Source: JACVRW01 sp963808775 (lineage in GTDB: Bacteria > Actinomycetota > Thermoleophilia > Solirubrobacterales > Thermoleophilaceae). From it: DNA of 64,000 bases. The translations under genes and the position numbers were made by a program. The notes beneath the pieces are model-generated. The model was given only the letters and a program-made list of their open reading frames with translations. It was not told where the DNA came from and did no database searches. The stretch spans positions 496,001-560,000 of the forward strand of contig CAWEGR010000005.1 in NCBI GenBank assembly GCA_963808775.1. Direction: 5' to 3'. Positions within the stretch are counted from its first letter, which is position 1. Each line of letters opens with the position of its first letter. This document shows positions 55,893-63,530 of this stretch, in pieces.

Positions 55893-56308
55893 GACTTCGC
55901 CCGCGCCTTCACGGTCTCGACGTCCCGCTGGACGCTCTCGATCGTCTGCTCGGGCTTCGGCGGCCCGGCGCGGTCGACCTCCCGCTTGCCGGTGAGGGCG
56001 AGGATCCCGGCGACCGCGAGCAGCACGACGCCCACGATCACCGCCGCGAGCCAGGGCTCGAGCACCGTGCCCAAGCCGATGATCGCCGCGGCGACCAGGG
56101 CACCCACGCCGTAGAGCGCCACCGCTCCCGCTCCGCCGAACATGCCCGCGCCCTTGCCGGCGTGCCTTCCCTTCTCGGTCAGCTCTGCCTGCGCAAGGCG
56201 CATCTCCTGGCGGATGAGCGTGGAGGTCTGCTGCGAGAGCTCTTGGACGAGCTCGCCGACGGACTTGTCCGAGCTCGTGCGCTCGAACCGGCTCGTGGAC
56301 GTTTCCAT
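55889..56308 (-). CDS. Phage-holin-like superfamily protein (PF07332 type)
   Basis: This is a 139-aa protein with a charged N-terminus, a helix LVQELSQQTSTLIRQEMRLAQAELTEKGRHAG and two hydrophobic segments (GAVALYGVGALVAAAIIGLG and AAVIVGVVLLAVAGILALTG). The family name comes from holin-like topology, but these chromosomal copies are not prophage genes. They sit with DUF3618 and YihY in many actinobacteria and probably belong to the envelope. It starts the leftward operon. Confidence 0.87.
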   Translation of the reverse strand: METSTSRFERTSSDKSVGELVQELSQQTSTLIRQEMRLAQAELTEKGRHAGKGAGMFGGAGAVALYGVGALVAAAIIGLGTVLEPWLAAVIVGVVLLAVAGILALTGKREVDRAGPPKPEQTIESVQRDVETVKARAKS

Positions 56309-56359
56309 GTTGCGCCGTTACCCGGCCTGGTCCGCCGTATGCACCCGGCCGAGGAGAGG

Positions 56360-57401
56360 TCAGGCGGCTTCGGCGAGGCCCGCGACCTCGCGCGTGCCGG
56401 CGAGGCGCTCGAGGGCCTTGTGCTCGATCCGGCGAACGCGCTCGGGCGAGAGGCCGAGCCGCTTGCCGGCCTCGCGCAACGGGGTGGGCTCGTCGCCGTT
56501 GATGCCGTAGCGCAGCTTGATGACCTCGCGCTCCTGATCCGGCAGGCGCTCGAGCGCGGCGTGGACGGCCTCCTCGCGCAGCCCGATCTCGACCTCCTCG
56601 ACGGGGCCGAGCTCGTCGCTTGGAAGCAGGTCGCCGAGGCCGGTGTCACTCTCCTGGCCGACCGGCCGATCCAGGCTCGTGACCGTGCGGGTGACCTCGC
56701 GGGTCTCCTCGACCTCCCTCAGCGAGAGGTCCGCGGCGGTGGCGACCTCGGCGTCGGTCGGCGGCCTGCCGAGCTGGAGCGCGAGCTCGCGCTCGACGCG
56801 CGCGATCTTCCGCTCGCGCTGCCCGATGTGCACCGGGATACGGATCGTGCGGCCCTGGTTGGCGAGCCCGCGCTGGATCGCCTGGCGGATCCAGAAGGTC
56901 GCGTAGGTCGAGAACTTGTAGCCCTTGCGCCAGTCGAACTTCTCCGAAGCGCGGATCAGGCCCAGCACGCCCTCCTGGATCAGGTCGAGCAGCTGCAGCT
57001 CGTGTCCCTGGTACTTCTTCGCCAGCGATACGACGAGGCGCAGGTTCGAGTTGATCATGCGCTCCTTCGCGGCGAGGTCGCCCTGCTCGATGCGCTTCGC
57101 GAGCTCGATCTCGTCGGCCGCGGTCAGCAGCGGGTGCCTGCGCACGTCGCGCAGGAACAGCTGCAGCGTGTCGCTCGTGATCGTCGCGAGCTCCACGTTG
57201 TCGTACTGCACGGGCTCAGCGGCCTGGCGGCCGCAGTCGTCGGAAAGCTCGATGCCGCGAGCCTCGAGCCTGTCGGCGAGCGCCTGACCGTCGATCCTCC
57301 GAGAGCTCCAGCTCCTGGATCAGGTCGGCGAGCTCGGACAGGTTCACGCACCCCTGCTCCTCGCCGCGCTCGATGAGCGCGTCGATGGTCATCGTCGACA
57401 T
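56360..57401 (-). CDS. Second RpoD-like sigma-70 factor, frameshift in the N-terminal region
   Basis: The protein starts with a region 1.1-like segment (TIDALIERGEEQGCVNLSELADLIQELELSED). After an extra base near 57290-57296 it continues in the next frame: QALADRLEARGIELSDDCGR. Regions 1.2-4.2 follow: LQLFLRDVRRHPLLTAADEIELAKRIEQ, FDWRKGYKFSTYATFWIRQAIQRGLANQGRTIRIPVH and REAGKRLGLSPERVRRIEHKALERL. If translation starts at 57211 a 283-aa factor without region 1.1 results. YATFWIRQAI is closer to vegetative SigA than the paralogue at 43446. It may be the principal sigma. Confidence 0.88.
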
Positions 57402-57410
57402 GACTGTGGA

Positions 57411-58052
57411 CTACCCCCGTCTGTCGAAGGGAAACGGAGTATGACGCGGATTCAGCACGCGCACCACCGCTCCTTTCGAGGGCGCTGCGGGAGGCGAGAT
57501 CTCGAGTTGCTCGCACAGCGTGAAGAAGGCCGCCGCGTATGGCGAGCCGTCGGTCCGCTCATGTAGGTAGGCCCAGTCGATCTGCTCGCGCACGGCCCTG
57601 GCGATGCGGACGAGCGAGCTGTAGTCGAGCTCGTGCTCGTGCAGTGCCAGCAGCTTCGTGGCGAGCACGTCGTCGATCGCCATCACGGGGATCGTGATGC
57701 CGAGAACGTGCAGAAGCTCGCCGCGTGCGATCAGCTCGTCCGTTACCTCGAGCCCGCGCGGGGCGAAGATCAGGTCGATCAGGACCTCGCCGTCCCAGGC
57801 CTTGTGCAGCCACTCCTCGGGCGGTTTCTCAGGCCGCATGCCCGCACGCTCGAGCACGGCCAGCGCGCGCCCGGCGTCCTCGGGACGGATCGCGAGGTCG
57901 AGGTCGTGGCGTGTCTCGGGCCCGCCGCGCGCCCACACCGCGAGGCTGCCCGCAAGCAGAAAGGGAACATCCGACTCGCGCAACGCGGCGACGGCCCTCT
58001 TGAGGGACGCCTCGATGGCGGGAAACGGAAGCTCTGCGCCGCGGGATGACAC
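57411..58052 (-). CDS. Nucleotidyltransferase-fold protein
   Basis: This 213-aa protein starts at a GTG. FLLAGSLAVWARGGPETRHDLDLAIRPEDAGRA is a typical nucleotidyltransferase motif with GS followed by DLD metal aspartates. Later blocks are VLIDLIFAPRGLEVTDELIA and VMAIDDVLATKLLALHEHELDY. The family includes aminoglycoside adenylyltransferase-like and antitoxin-type (MNT/AbiEii) proteins. No HEPN or toxin partner is adjacent, so a toxin-antitoxin role is not supported. It diverges from the metallophosphoesterase by 45 bases. Confidence 0.8.
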   Translation of the reverse strand: MSSRGAELPFPAIEASLKRAVAALRESDVPFLLAGSLAVWARGGPETRHDLDLAIRPEDAGRALAVLERAGMRPEKPPEEWLHKAWDGEVLIDLIFAPRGLEVTDELIARGELLHVLGITIPVMAIDDVLATKLLALHEHELDYSSLVRIARAVREQIDWAYLHERTDGSPYAAAFFTLCEQLEISPPAAPSKGAVVRVLNPRHTPFPFDRRG

Positions 58053-58097
58053 CGCGGGTCGCGTACCCGCCGCGCGCGTGGGGTATGCAGGTCCGCG

Positions 58098-58883
58098 ATG
58101 GGCACAACGGACATCCTGGCCCGCGACCTGCGCGGCGAGGGGCGGTTGCGGGTCGCCGCGGCCGGGGACATCCACTGCTCCCCCCAGAACAGGGACGGGG
58201 TGCTGCGCGCGTTCGAGGCGGTGGACGGCGAGGCCGACGCGATCCTGCTTGCGGGCGACCTGACGACGCATGGCGAGCCCGAGCAGGCGGCGGTGCTGGC
58301 CGAGGCGTGCGAGGGGATCGGGACGCCCGTCGTGGCCGTGCTTGGCAACCACGATCTGCACGCAGGGCGGGGCGACGACCTCGTCGAGCTCCTCAGTGCG
58401 GCCGGCATCCGCATGCTCGACCGGGCGCAGACGACGGTGGACGTCCGGGGCTGCTCGCTCGGCGTGGCAGGGGTGAAGGGATTCGTGGGCGGCTTCCGCG
58501 GGCTCGGTCTGCCGGACTTCGGCGAGCCCTCGCTGCGCGCCGTGTACGCGGAGGGGACGGCCGAGGTGGAGGGGCTCGCCCGCGGCCTGCGCGAGATCGC
58601 GCTCTGCCCCTTCCGGGTCGCGCTCCTCCACTACGCCCCGGTGCCGGACACCCTGGTCGGCGAGCCGCCCGAGATCTGGACGTTTCTGGGCAGCGAGCGC
58701 CTTGCCGCGCCGCTGCTCGAGCACAGGCCCGACCTCGTGTTGCACGGGCACGCGCACGCCGGCCGCTTCGAGGCCGACCTCGACGGGGTCCCGGTCTTCA
58801 ACGTGTCGGTGCCCGTGATGGGCCAGGACTTCTGGGTGTTCGAGCTCAGCGCGGCGGCTCAGACGGCGGCTGCATCTCACTGA
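58098..58883 (+). CDS. Metallophosphoesterase (calcineurin-like)
   Basis: This is a 261-aa dinuclear-metal phosphoesterase. Metal ligands appear in AAAGDIHCSPQN, ILLAGDLTTHGEPEQ, AVLGNHDLHAG, ALLHYAP and VLHGHAHAGRF, all the blocks of the superfamily. Substrates range from phosphodiesters to phosphomonoesters and cannot be predicted. It converges with the LigD polymerase gene, and their 3' ends overlap by 38 bases. Confidence 0.9.
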   Translation: MGTTDILARDLRGEGRLRVAAAGDIHCSPQNRDGVLRAFEAVDGEADAILLAGDLTTHGEPEQAAVLAEACEGIGTPVVAVLGNHDLHAGRGDDLVELLSAAGIRMLDRAQTTVDVRGCSLGVAGVKGFVGGFRGLGLPDFGEPSLRAVYAEGTAEVEGLARGLREIALCPFRVALLHYAPVPDTLVGEPPEIWTFLGSERLAAPLLEHRPDLVLHGHAHAGRFEADLDGVPVFNVSVPVMGQDFWVFELSAAAQTAAASH

Positions 58884-59748
58884 GGCGGCGGCGCGCGGGC
58901 CCGGTGGCGCGCGCGCTCTTCGCGATCTGCTCCCAGGGATCGCCCTTCGCCGCGAGGCGCCGCATGACTGTCCGAATCGTCCAGCGGTCGGAGCGCAGGC
59001 GCGAGTCCGACAGCTCGTCCCACTCGATCGGCACCGCCACCGGAGCGCCCGGCCGCGGCCGCACCGCGTAGGGCGGGACCGCGGTCTGGGCGTAGCCATT
59101 GCGTGCCGTGTCGACGAGGATGCGGCCGCCGCGCTTTGCCTTGCGCCACTCGGTGGTGAGCTCCTCGGGGTGGCGCGAGGCAAGGGATTCCGCCGCGTCG
59201 CGCGCGAGCGTCTTGAGGGCGTCGTTGTCGTCTCCCCGGCGGACCGGCACCCAGACGTGGATCCCCTTGGAGCCCGTGACCTGCGCGAACGGGACGAGCC
59301 CGAGCTCGCGCACGAGCTCGCCGGTGAGCCGGGCCGCGCGGCGCACCTCCTTGAACTCGGTGCCCGGGTCAGGGTCGAGGTCGAAGACGATCCTGTCGGG
59401 CTGGTGCGGCCGGTCGGCTCGCGCGAGCCATATGTGCGGCGTGATCGTGTTCTGGTTCACGAGGTAGAGAAGCGAGTCCGCGCTCGTGATCGCGGCGTGG
59501 GTGACCGTTCCACCCGCCTTCGGTACCTCCACGCGCTTGACCCATTCCGGGAAGTAGTCCGGCACGTCCTTGTGGAAGAAGCCCTTGCCGGTGATCCCCG
59601 CGGGGAAGCGCTGCATGCTCACGGGGCGGTCGCGGATGTGGGGCAGGATCCAGCCGGCGACCCGCTCGTAGTAGTCCGCGAGGTCGCCCTTCGTGATCCC
59701 GTCGTCCGGGAACAGGACCTTGTCGGGGTGGGAGATCTTCACCTTCAT
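58846..59748 (-). CDS. LigD polymerase domain, stand-alone (NHEJ primase-polymerase)
   Basis: This 300-aa protein matches the primase-polymerase domain of DNA ligase D in non-homologous end joining. It starts VKISHPDKVLFPDDGITKGDLADYYERV, and the catalytic metal aspartates lie in DRIVFDLDPDPGTEFKEV. GSKGIHVWVPVRRGDD and GYAQTAVPPYAVRPRPGAPVAVPIEWDEL are family blocks. It adds nucleotides, often ribonucleotides, to ends before ligation. No ligase, nuclease or Ku gene is in the window. It is coupled to the CDF gene upstream by four bases (ATGA), an unusual partner. Confidence 0.92.
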   Translation of the reverse strand: MKVKISHPDKVLFPDDGITKGDLADYYERVAGWILPHIRDRPVSMQRFPAGITGKGFFHKDVPDYFPEWVKRVEVPKAGGTVTHAAITSADSLLYLVNQNTITPHIWLARADRPHQPDRIVFDLDPDPGTEFKEVRRAARLTGELVRELGLVPFAQVTGSKGIHVWVPVRRGDDNDALKTLARDAAESLASRHPEELTTEWRKAKRGGRILVDTARNGYAQTAVPPYAVRPRPGAPVAVPIEWDELSDSRLRSDRWTIRTVMRRLAAKGDPWEQIAKSARATGPARRRLSEMQPPSEPPR

Positions 59749-60650
59749 GCGCGTCGCAGCGGCTCGATCGCGAGCGGGCCCTCGTGCCGGGTCTCGACCT
59801 GCAGGGTCGAGTGGGTGATCCCGAAGCGCTCGCGCAGCAGCTCGGCGAGCTGGCGCCGGTGCGCCTGGGTGTCGCAGCCCGAGCGCACGGTCACGTGGGC
59901 CGAGAGGGCGGGGAAGCCCGAGGTGACCTCCCAGACGTGCAGGTCGTGCACCTCGACCACGTGGTTCTCGGCCGCGAGCGCGTGCCCGATCTCGTCGGGG
60001 TCGAGGTCGCGCGGGGCGGCCTCGAGCAGCACGCGGGTCGAATCGCGCAGCAGGCGAAAGCCCGAGAAGAGCATGAGAGCGGCGACCAGCAGGGCGGCGA
60101 TGCCGTCGGCGCGCGAGAAGCCGGCGAACAGGACCAGGGCGCCCGCGATTGCGGTGGCGATGAAGGCGAACAGGTCGTTCAACACGTGCTGGAAGGCACC
60201 CTCGACGTTCAGGCTGCGGCGGTTCGCGCCGGAGAGCACCATCGTGGCCGCGAGGTTCACCGCGATCCCCACGCTCGCGACGATCAGGACGGCGGCGCCC
60301 TCGACGTCGGGCGGGTCGATCATCCGCCTGATGCCCTCGATCCCGATGACGGCGCCGAGGGCCACGAGCGTCGCGCCGTTCAGCTGCGCCGAGAGAATCT
60401 CCGCGCGCCGGTAGCCGAACGTGAAATCGCCGCCCGGCGGGCGGCGGGCGAGCCGCGCGGCGAACAGCGCGAGCGCGATGGCGCCGGCGTCCGTGAGCAT
60501 GTGGGCAGCGTCGGCGAGCAGCGCGAGCGACGAGGCGAGGATGCCGACCACGACCTCCGCCGCCATGAAGGCGAGCAGCAGGACGAGCGCGATCGTGAGC
60601 CGGCGGCCATCGTCCGTGTGGACGTGCACGTGCGCGTGGTCGTGGGCCAT
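59745..60650 (-). CDS. Cation diffusion facilitator (CzcD-type zinc efflux)
   Basis: This protein of about 301 aa has six membrane helices and a His-rich N-terminus (AHDHAHVHVHTDDG). The membrane metal site is carried by ALLADAAHMLTDAGAIALALFA in helix II and HVLNDLFAFIATAI in helix V, both HxxxD. The C-terminal cytosolic domain (VHDLHVWEVTSGFPALSAHVTV) is of the CDF type. It exports Zn2+ or a similar ion in exchange for protons. ATG at 60650 follows a GTG at 60653 in frame. It overlaps the LigD-type gene by four bases. Confidence 0.93.
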   Translation of the reverse strand: MAHDHAHVHVHTDDGRRLTIALVLLLAFMAAEVVVGILASSLALLADAAHMLTDAGAIALALFAARLARRPPGGDFTFGYRRAEILSAQLNGATLVALGAVIGIEGIRRMIDPPDVEGAAVLIVASVGIAVNLAATMVLSGANRRSLNVEGAFQHVLNDLFAFIATAIAGALVLFAGFSRADGIAALLVAALMLFSGFRLLRDSTRVLLEAAPRDLDPDEIGHALAAENHVVEVHDLHVWEVTSGFPALSAHVTVRSGCDTQAHRRQLAELLRERFGITHSTLQVETRHEGPLAIEPLRRA

Positions 60651-60706
60651 CACGCGGATGGTCGCACGCGCGGTTTCGGTCGAGGGCGGCCGGGTAGCGC
60701 CTCGCC

Positions 60707-61759
60707 ATGCGAGTCGTTGTCACAGGAGCGAGCGGAAACGTCGGCACGAGCGTCCTGAGCGCGTTGGCAGAGGAGCCCGCCGTCGAGTCCGTGCTCGGCC
60801 TCTGCCGCCGGGTGCCCGATGCCCGCTTCCCGAAGACCGAGTGGCGGTCGGCGGACGTGGCTCGCTCGCCGCTGAGGCCCCTGTTCGAGGGCGCCGAGGC
60901 GGTCATCCATCTCGCCTGGCTGATCCAGCCGGGCCGCGACCATGCGACGCTGCGCTCGGTCAACGTCGAGGGCAGCGCGCGCGTGTTTCGCGCGGCCGCG
61001 GCCGCGCGCGTGCCGAACCTGATCTACGCGTCCTCGGTCGGCGCCTACGCACCCGGGCCCAAGGACCGGCGGGTGGACGAGACCTGGCCGACCACCGGGA
61101 TCGACTCGTCGTTCTATTCGCGCCACAAGGCTGAGGTCGAGCGGCTGCTCGACCGCTTCGAGGACGAGCATCCGAACACACGGGTGGTCCGCCTGCGACC
61201 GGGCCTCATCTTCAAGCGCGACGCGGCCTCGGGCATCCGGCGCCTGTTCGCCGGGCCGCTGCTGCCCGGCTTCCTCGTCCGCCGCGAGCTGATTCCGGTG
61301 GTTCCCGACCACCCGCGGCTCGTCTTCCAGGCCGTCCACTCGCACGACGTCGGGCAGGCCTACCGGCTGGCGCTCGTGAGGGACGTGCGCGGAGCGTTCA
61401 ACGTCGCGGCCGATCCTGTCCTCGACCCTGCGGAGCTCGCGCGCCTGCTCGGGGCCCGCCGAGTGAGAGTGCCGGCGGCGCTGCTGCGCGCCGGTGCGTC
61501 CGCGAGCTTCCGGCTACGCCTCCAGCCGAGCGAGCCCGGCTGGCTCGACATGGGGCTGGCGGTGCCCCTCATGGACGCGCAGCGGGCGCGCGAGGAGCTC
61601 GGCTGGCGGCCGGCCCGGACGGCCTCCGACGCCCTGCTCGATCTCCTCGACGGGATGCGCGCGGGCGACGGCCTCGACACGCCGCCACTCAAGCCCGGCG
61701 GAGCCGGGCCGGCGCGCGCCCGGGAGTTCGCGAGCGGGGTCGGCGCGCGGACGGGCTAG
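60707..61759 (+). CDS. NAD-dependent epimerase/dehydratase family protein
   Basis: This is a 350-aa extended short-chain dehydrogenase. The NAD-binding motif is VVVTGASGNVGTSVLSAL, and the active-site region has LIYASSVGAYAPGPKDRRVDE with YSRHKAEVERLL (Tyr-x3-Lys). LRPGLIFKRDAASGIRRLF and FQAVHSHDVGQAYRLAL are family blocks. The C-terminal tail is Gly/Ala/Pro-rich. Function may be sugar epimerisation or another carbonyl reduction. It diverges from the CDF gene by 56 bases and converges with the zinc-protein gene with three bases between. Confidence 0.87.
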   Translation: MRVVVTGASGNVGTSVLSALAEEPAVESVLGLCRRVPDARFPKTEWRSADVARSPLRPLFEGAEAVIHLAWLIQPGRDHATLRSVNVEGSARVFRAAAAARVPNLIYASSVGAYAPGPKDRRVDETWPTTGIDSSFYSRHKAEVERLLDRFEDEHPNTRVVRLRPGLIFKRDAASGIRRLFAGPLLPGFLVRRELIPVVPDHPRLVFQAVHSHDVGQAYRLALVRDVRGAFNVAADPVLDPAELARLLGARRVRVPAALLRAGASASFRLRLQPSEPGWLDMGLAVPLMDAQRAREELGWRPARTASDALLDLLDGMRAGDGLDTPPLKPGGAGPARAREFASGVGARTG

Positions 61760-61762
61760 CGC

Positions 61763-62002
61763 TCAGGCCCCAACCCGGTCGCGCGCACCCTCGACGCCGC
61801 TGCTCTCCGCGCAGTGCGCGCAGCAGAACATCGAAGCGTCGCTCTCGATCCCGTGGCCGACGATCCGGATCCCGCAGTGGGCGCAGGTCGGCGCGAGGGC
61901 GTGGATGGCGCACTCGAACGAGTCGAACACGTGCGTCTCGCCCTCGTGACGGATCTCCATCGTCTTGTCATAGTCGTTGCCACAGACCTCACAGGCGGCC
62001 AT
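61763..62002 (-). CDS. Small zinc-ribbon-like protein conserved in actinobacteria
   Basis: This is a 79-aa protein with CEVCGNDYDKTMEI, FECAIHALAPTCAHCGIRI, and FCCAHCAESSG. Three CxxC pairs plus several His (HALA, GHG) suggest two zinc sites. The pattern (CEVCGNDYDK...FDSFECAIHALAP...CAHCG) is recognised in many actinobacterial hypothetical proteins. The function is unknown. It diverges from the amine oxidase gene across 73 bases. Confidence 0.82.
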   Translation of the reverse strand: MAACEVCGNDYDKTMEIRHEGETHVFDSFECAIHALAPTCAHCGIRIVGHGIESDASMFCCAHCAESSGVEGARDRVGA

Positions 62003-62075
62003 CGGGCGCTCCTCCGTCGGGTGTGCCGCGGCTCTACCCGGTCGGGCCCACCGCAAGCCCGTTAGGGTCCGCGAC

Positions 62076-63441
62076 GTGGCCGGGACGCGCAGCGCGGAAG
62101 CCGATGTCGTCGTGGTCGGGGCGGGCCTGGCCGGCCTTGCCGCCGCTCGCGAGGTGGTCCGCCGGGGCGCGTCGGTCGTCGTGGTCGAGGCGCGCGAGCG
62201 CGTGGGCGGCCGCGTCCTGAACCACCCGATCGGCGACGGGAACGTGGTCGAGGTCGGGGCGCAGTGGATCGGACCGACGCAGGACCGGCTCGACGCGGTT
62301 GCCCGCGAGCTCGGCGTCGAGCGCTTTCCCACCTACGGGCAGGGCGAGAACGTGATCGAGTACTCCGGCAGCCTGCGCCGCTACCGCGGGGCGATCCCGC
62401 GCCTCAATCCGGCGGTGCTCGTGGACGTCGAGCAGGCGCAGCGGCGGCTCAACCGGATGGCGCGGAAGGTGCCGCTCGAGGCGCCCTGGGAGGCACCGGG
62501 CGCGCGCCGGCTCGACGGCCAGACGGCGGCCACCTGGATGCGGCGCAACATGGCCACGCGCCCGGGCCGGATGCTGCTCGAGCTCGGCATCGAGGCTGTC
62601 TGGGCCGCGCAGCCCGAGGACATGTCGCTCCTGCACGTCCTCTTCTACATCCACTCGGCCGGGAGCCTCGACATGCTGTTCGAGACGGAGGGCGGGGCGC
62701 AGCAGGACCGCTTCGTCGGCGGCTCCCAGCTCGTGCCGATCCGGATGGCGGAGGAGCTCGGGGAGGAGCGGATCATGCTCGGCGCGCCGGTGCGGCGGAT
62801 CGAGCACGGGAGCGACGGCGTGAGCGTGCACGCCGACGGCGCGCACGCGCGAGGACGGCGGGCGATCCTGGCCCTCGCGCCCACGCTCGCCGGCCGGCTC
62901 GCCTACGACCCGCCGCTGCCCGGCTTTCGCGACCAACTCACGCAGCGCATGCCGATGGGGACGGTCGCCAAGTGCATGGCGATCTACGACGAGCCGTTCT
63001 GGCGCGCGGACGGGCTGTCCGGCGAGGGGACGAGCGACGTGGGCCCCGTGCGGCTCACGTTCGACAACTCGCCGCCCTCAGGGTCGCCGGGTGTCCTGCT
63101 CGGCTTCCTCGAGGGGCGCCAGGCCCGCGAGCTCGGCCGCGTGCCGGCCGAGGCGCGCCGGGCGGCCGTGATCGACTGCTTCGCGCGCCTGTACGGGCCG
63201 CGCGCGGCGAAGCCGGTGGACTACGTCGAGAAGCTCTGGGCCGAGGAGGAGTTCACGCGCGGCTGCTACGGCTGCCACATGCCGACCGGCGGGTGGACGA
63301 ACTACGGCCCGGCCCTGCGCGAGCCGATCGGCCCGATCGGCTGGGCGGGCGCCGAGTACGCGACGGTCTGGAACGGCTACATGGACGGCGCGATCAGCTC
63401 GGGCGAGCGGGCGGCGGCGGAGGCACTCGACGCGGCTTTGA
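62076..63441 (+). CDS. FAD-dependent amine oxidase (monoamine oxidase family), 3' end uncertain
   Basis: This flavoenzyme of about 454 aa oxidises amines. It starts at a GTG with AGGG about eight bases upstream, and has the dinucleotide motif VVVVGAGLAGLAAAREVVRRGASVVVVEARERVGGRV. GTVAKCMAIYDEPFWRADGLSG and CYGCHMPTGGWTNYGPALREPIGPIGWAGAEYATVWNGYMDGAISSGERAAAEALDAA complete the flavin C-terminal motif. The uncorrected frame runs on to 63896 through a terminator hairpin and the next gene, so the true stop is probably TGA at 63439, one frame away, via a base near 63430. A second TGA in that frame lies at 63475. Confidence 0.85.
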
Positions 63442-63480
63442 CTCGCGGCCGCCACCGCGGCCCGGAAGCGGCGATGAGCG

Positions 63481-63527
63481 CACCTTCCTGTTTCAGGCAC
63501 CCATACGGTGCCCAGGGCAGGAAGGTG
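63481..63527. terminator. Cruciform-like hairpin between convergent genes
   Basis: Outer arms CACCTTCCTG (63481-63490) and CAGGAAGGTG (63518-63527) pair over 10 bp, and inside GGCACC and GGTGCC form a 6-bp stem with a CATAC loop. It sits between the amine oxidase end and the cyclodeaminase stop and probably terminates both. No T-run is present. Confidence 0.6.
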
Positions 63528-63530
63528 ACC

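Noticed and set aside
57411..58052. Toxin-antitoxin (MNT/HEPN or AbiEii) system
   Set aside because: No HEPN, toxin or partner gene adjoins the nucleotidyltransferase.
57411..59183. A 590-residue fusion of the nucleotidyltransferase with upstream sequence
   Set aside because: The upstream part is antisense to the metallophosphoesterase gene and has no homology; the GTG at 58052 starts the real protein.
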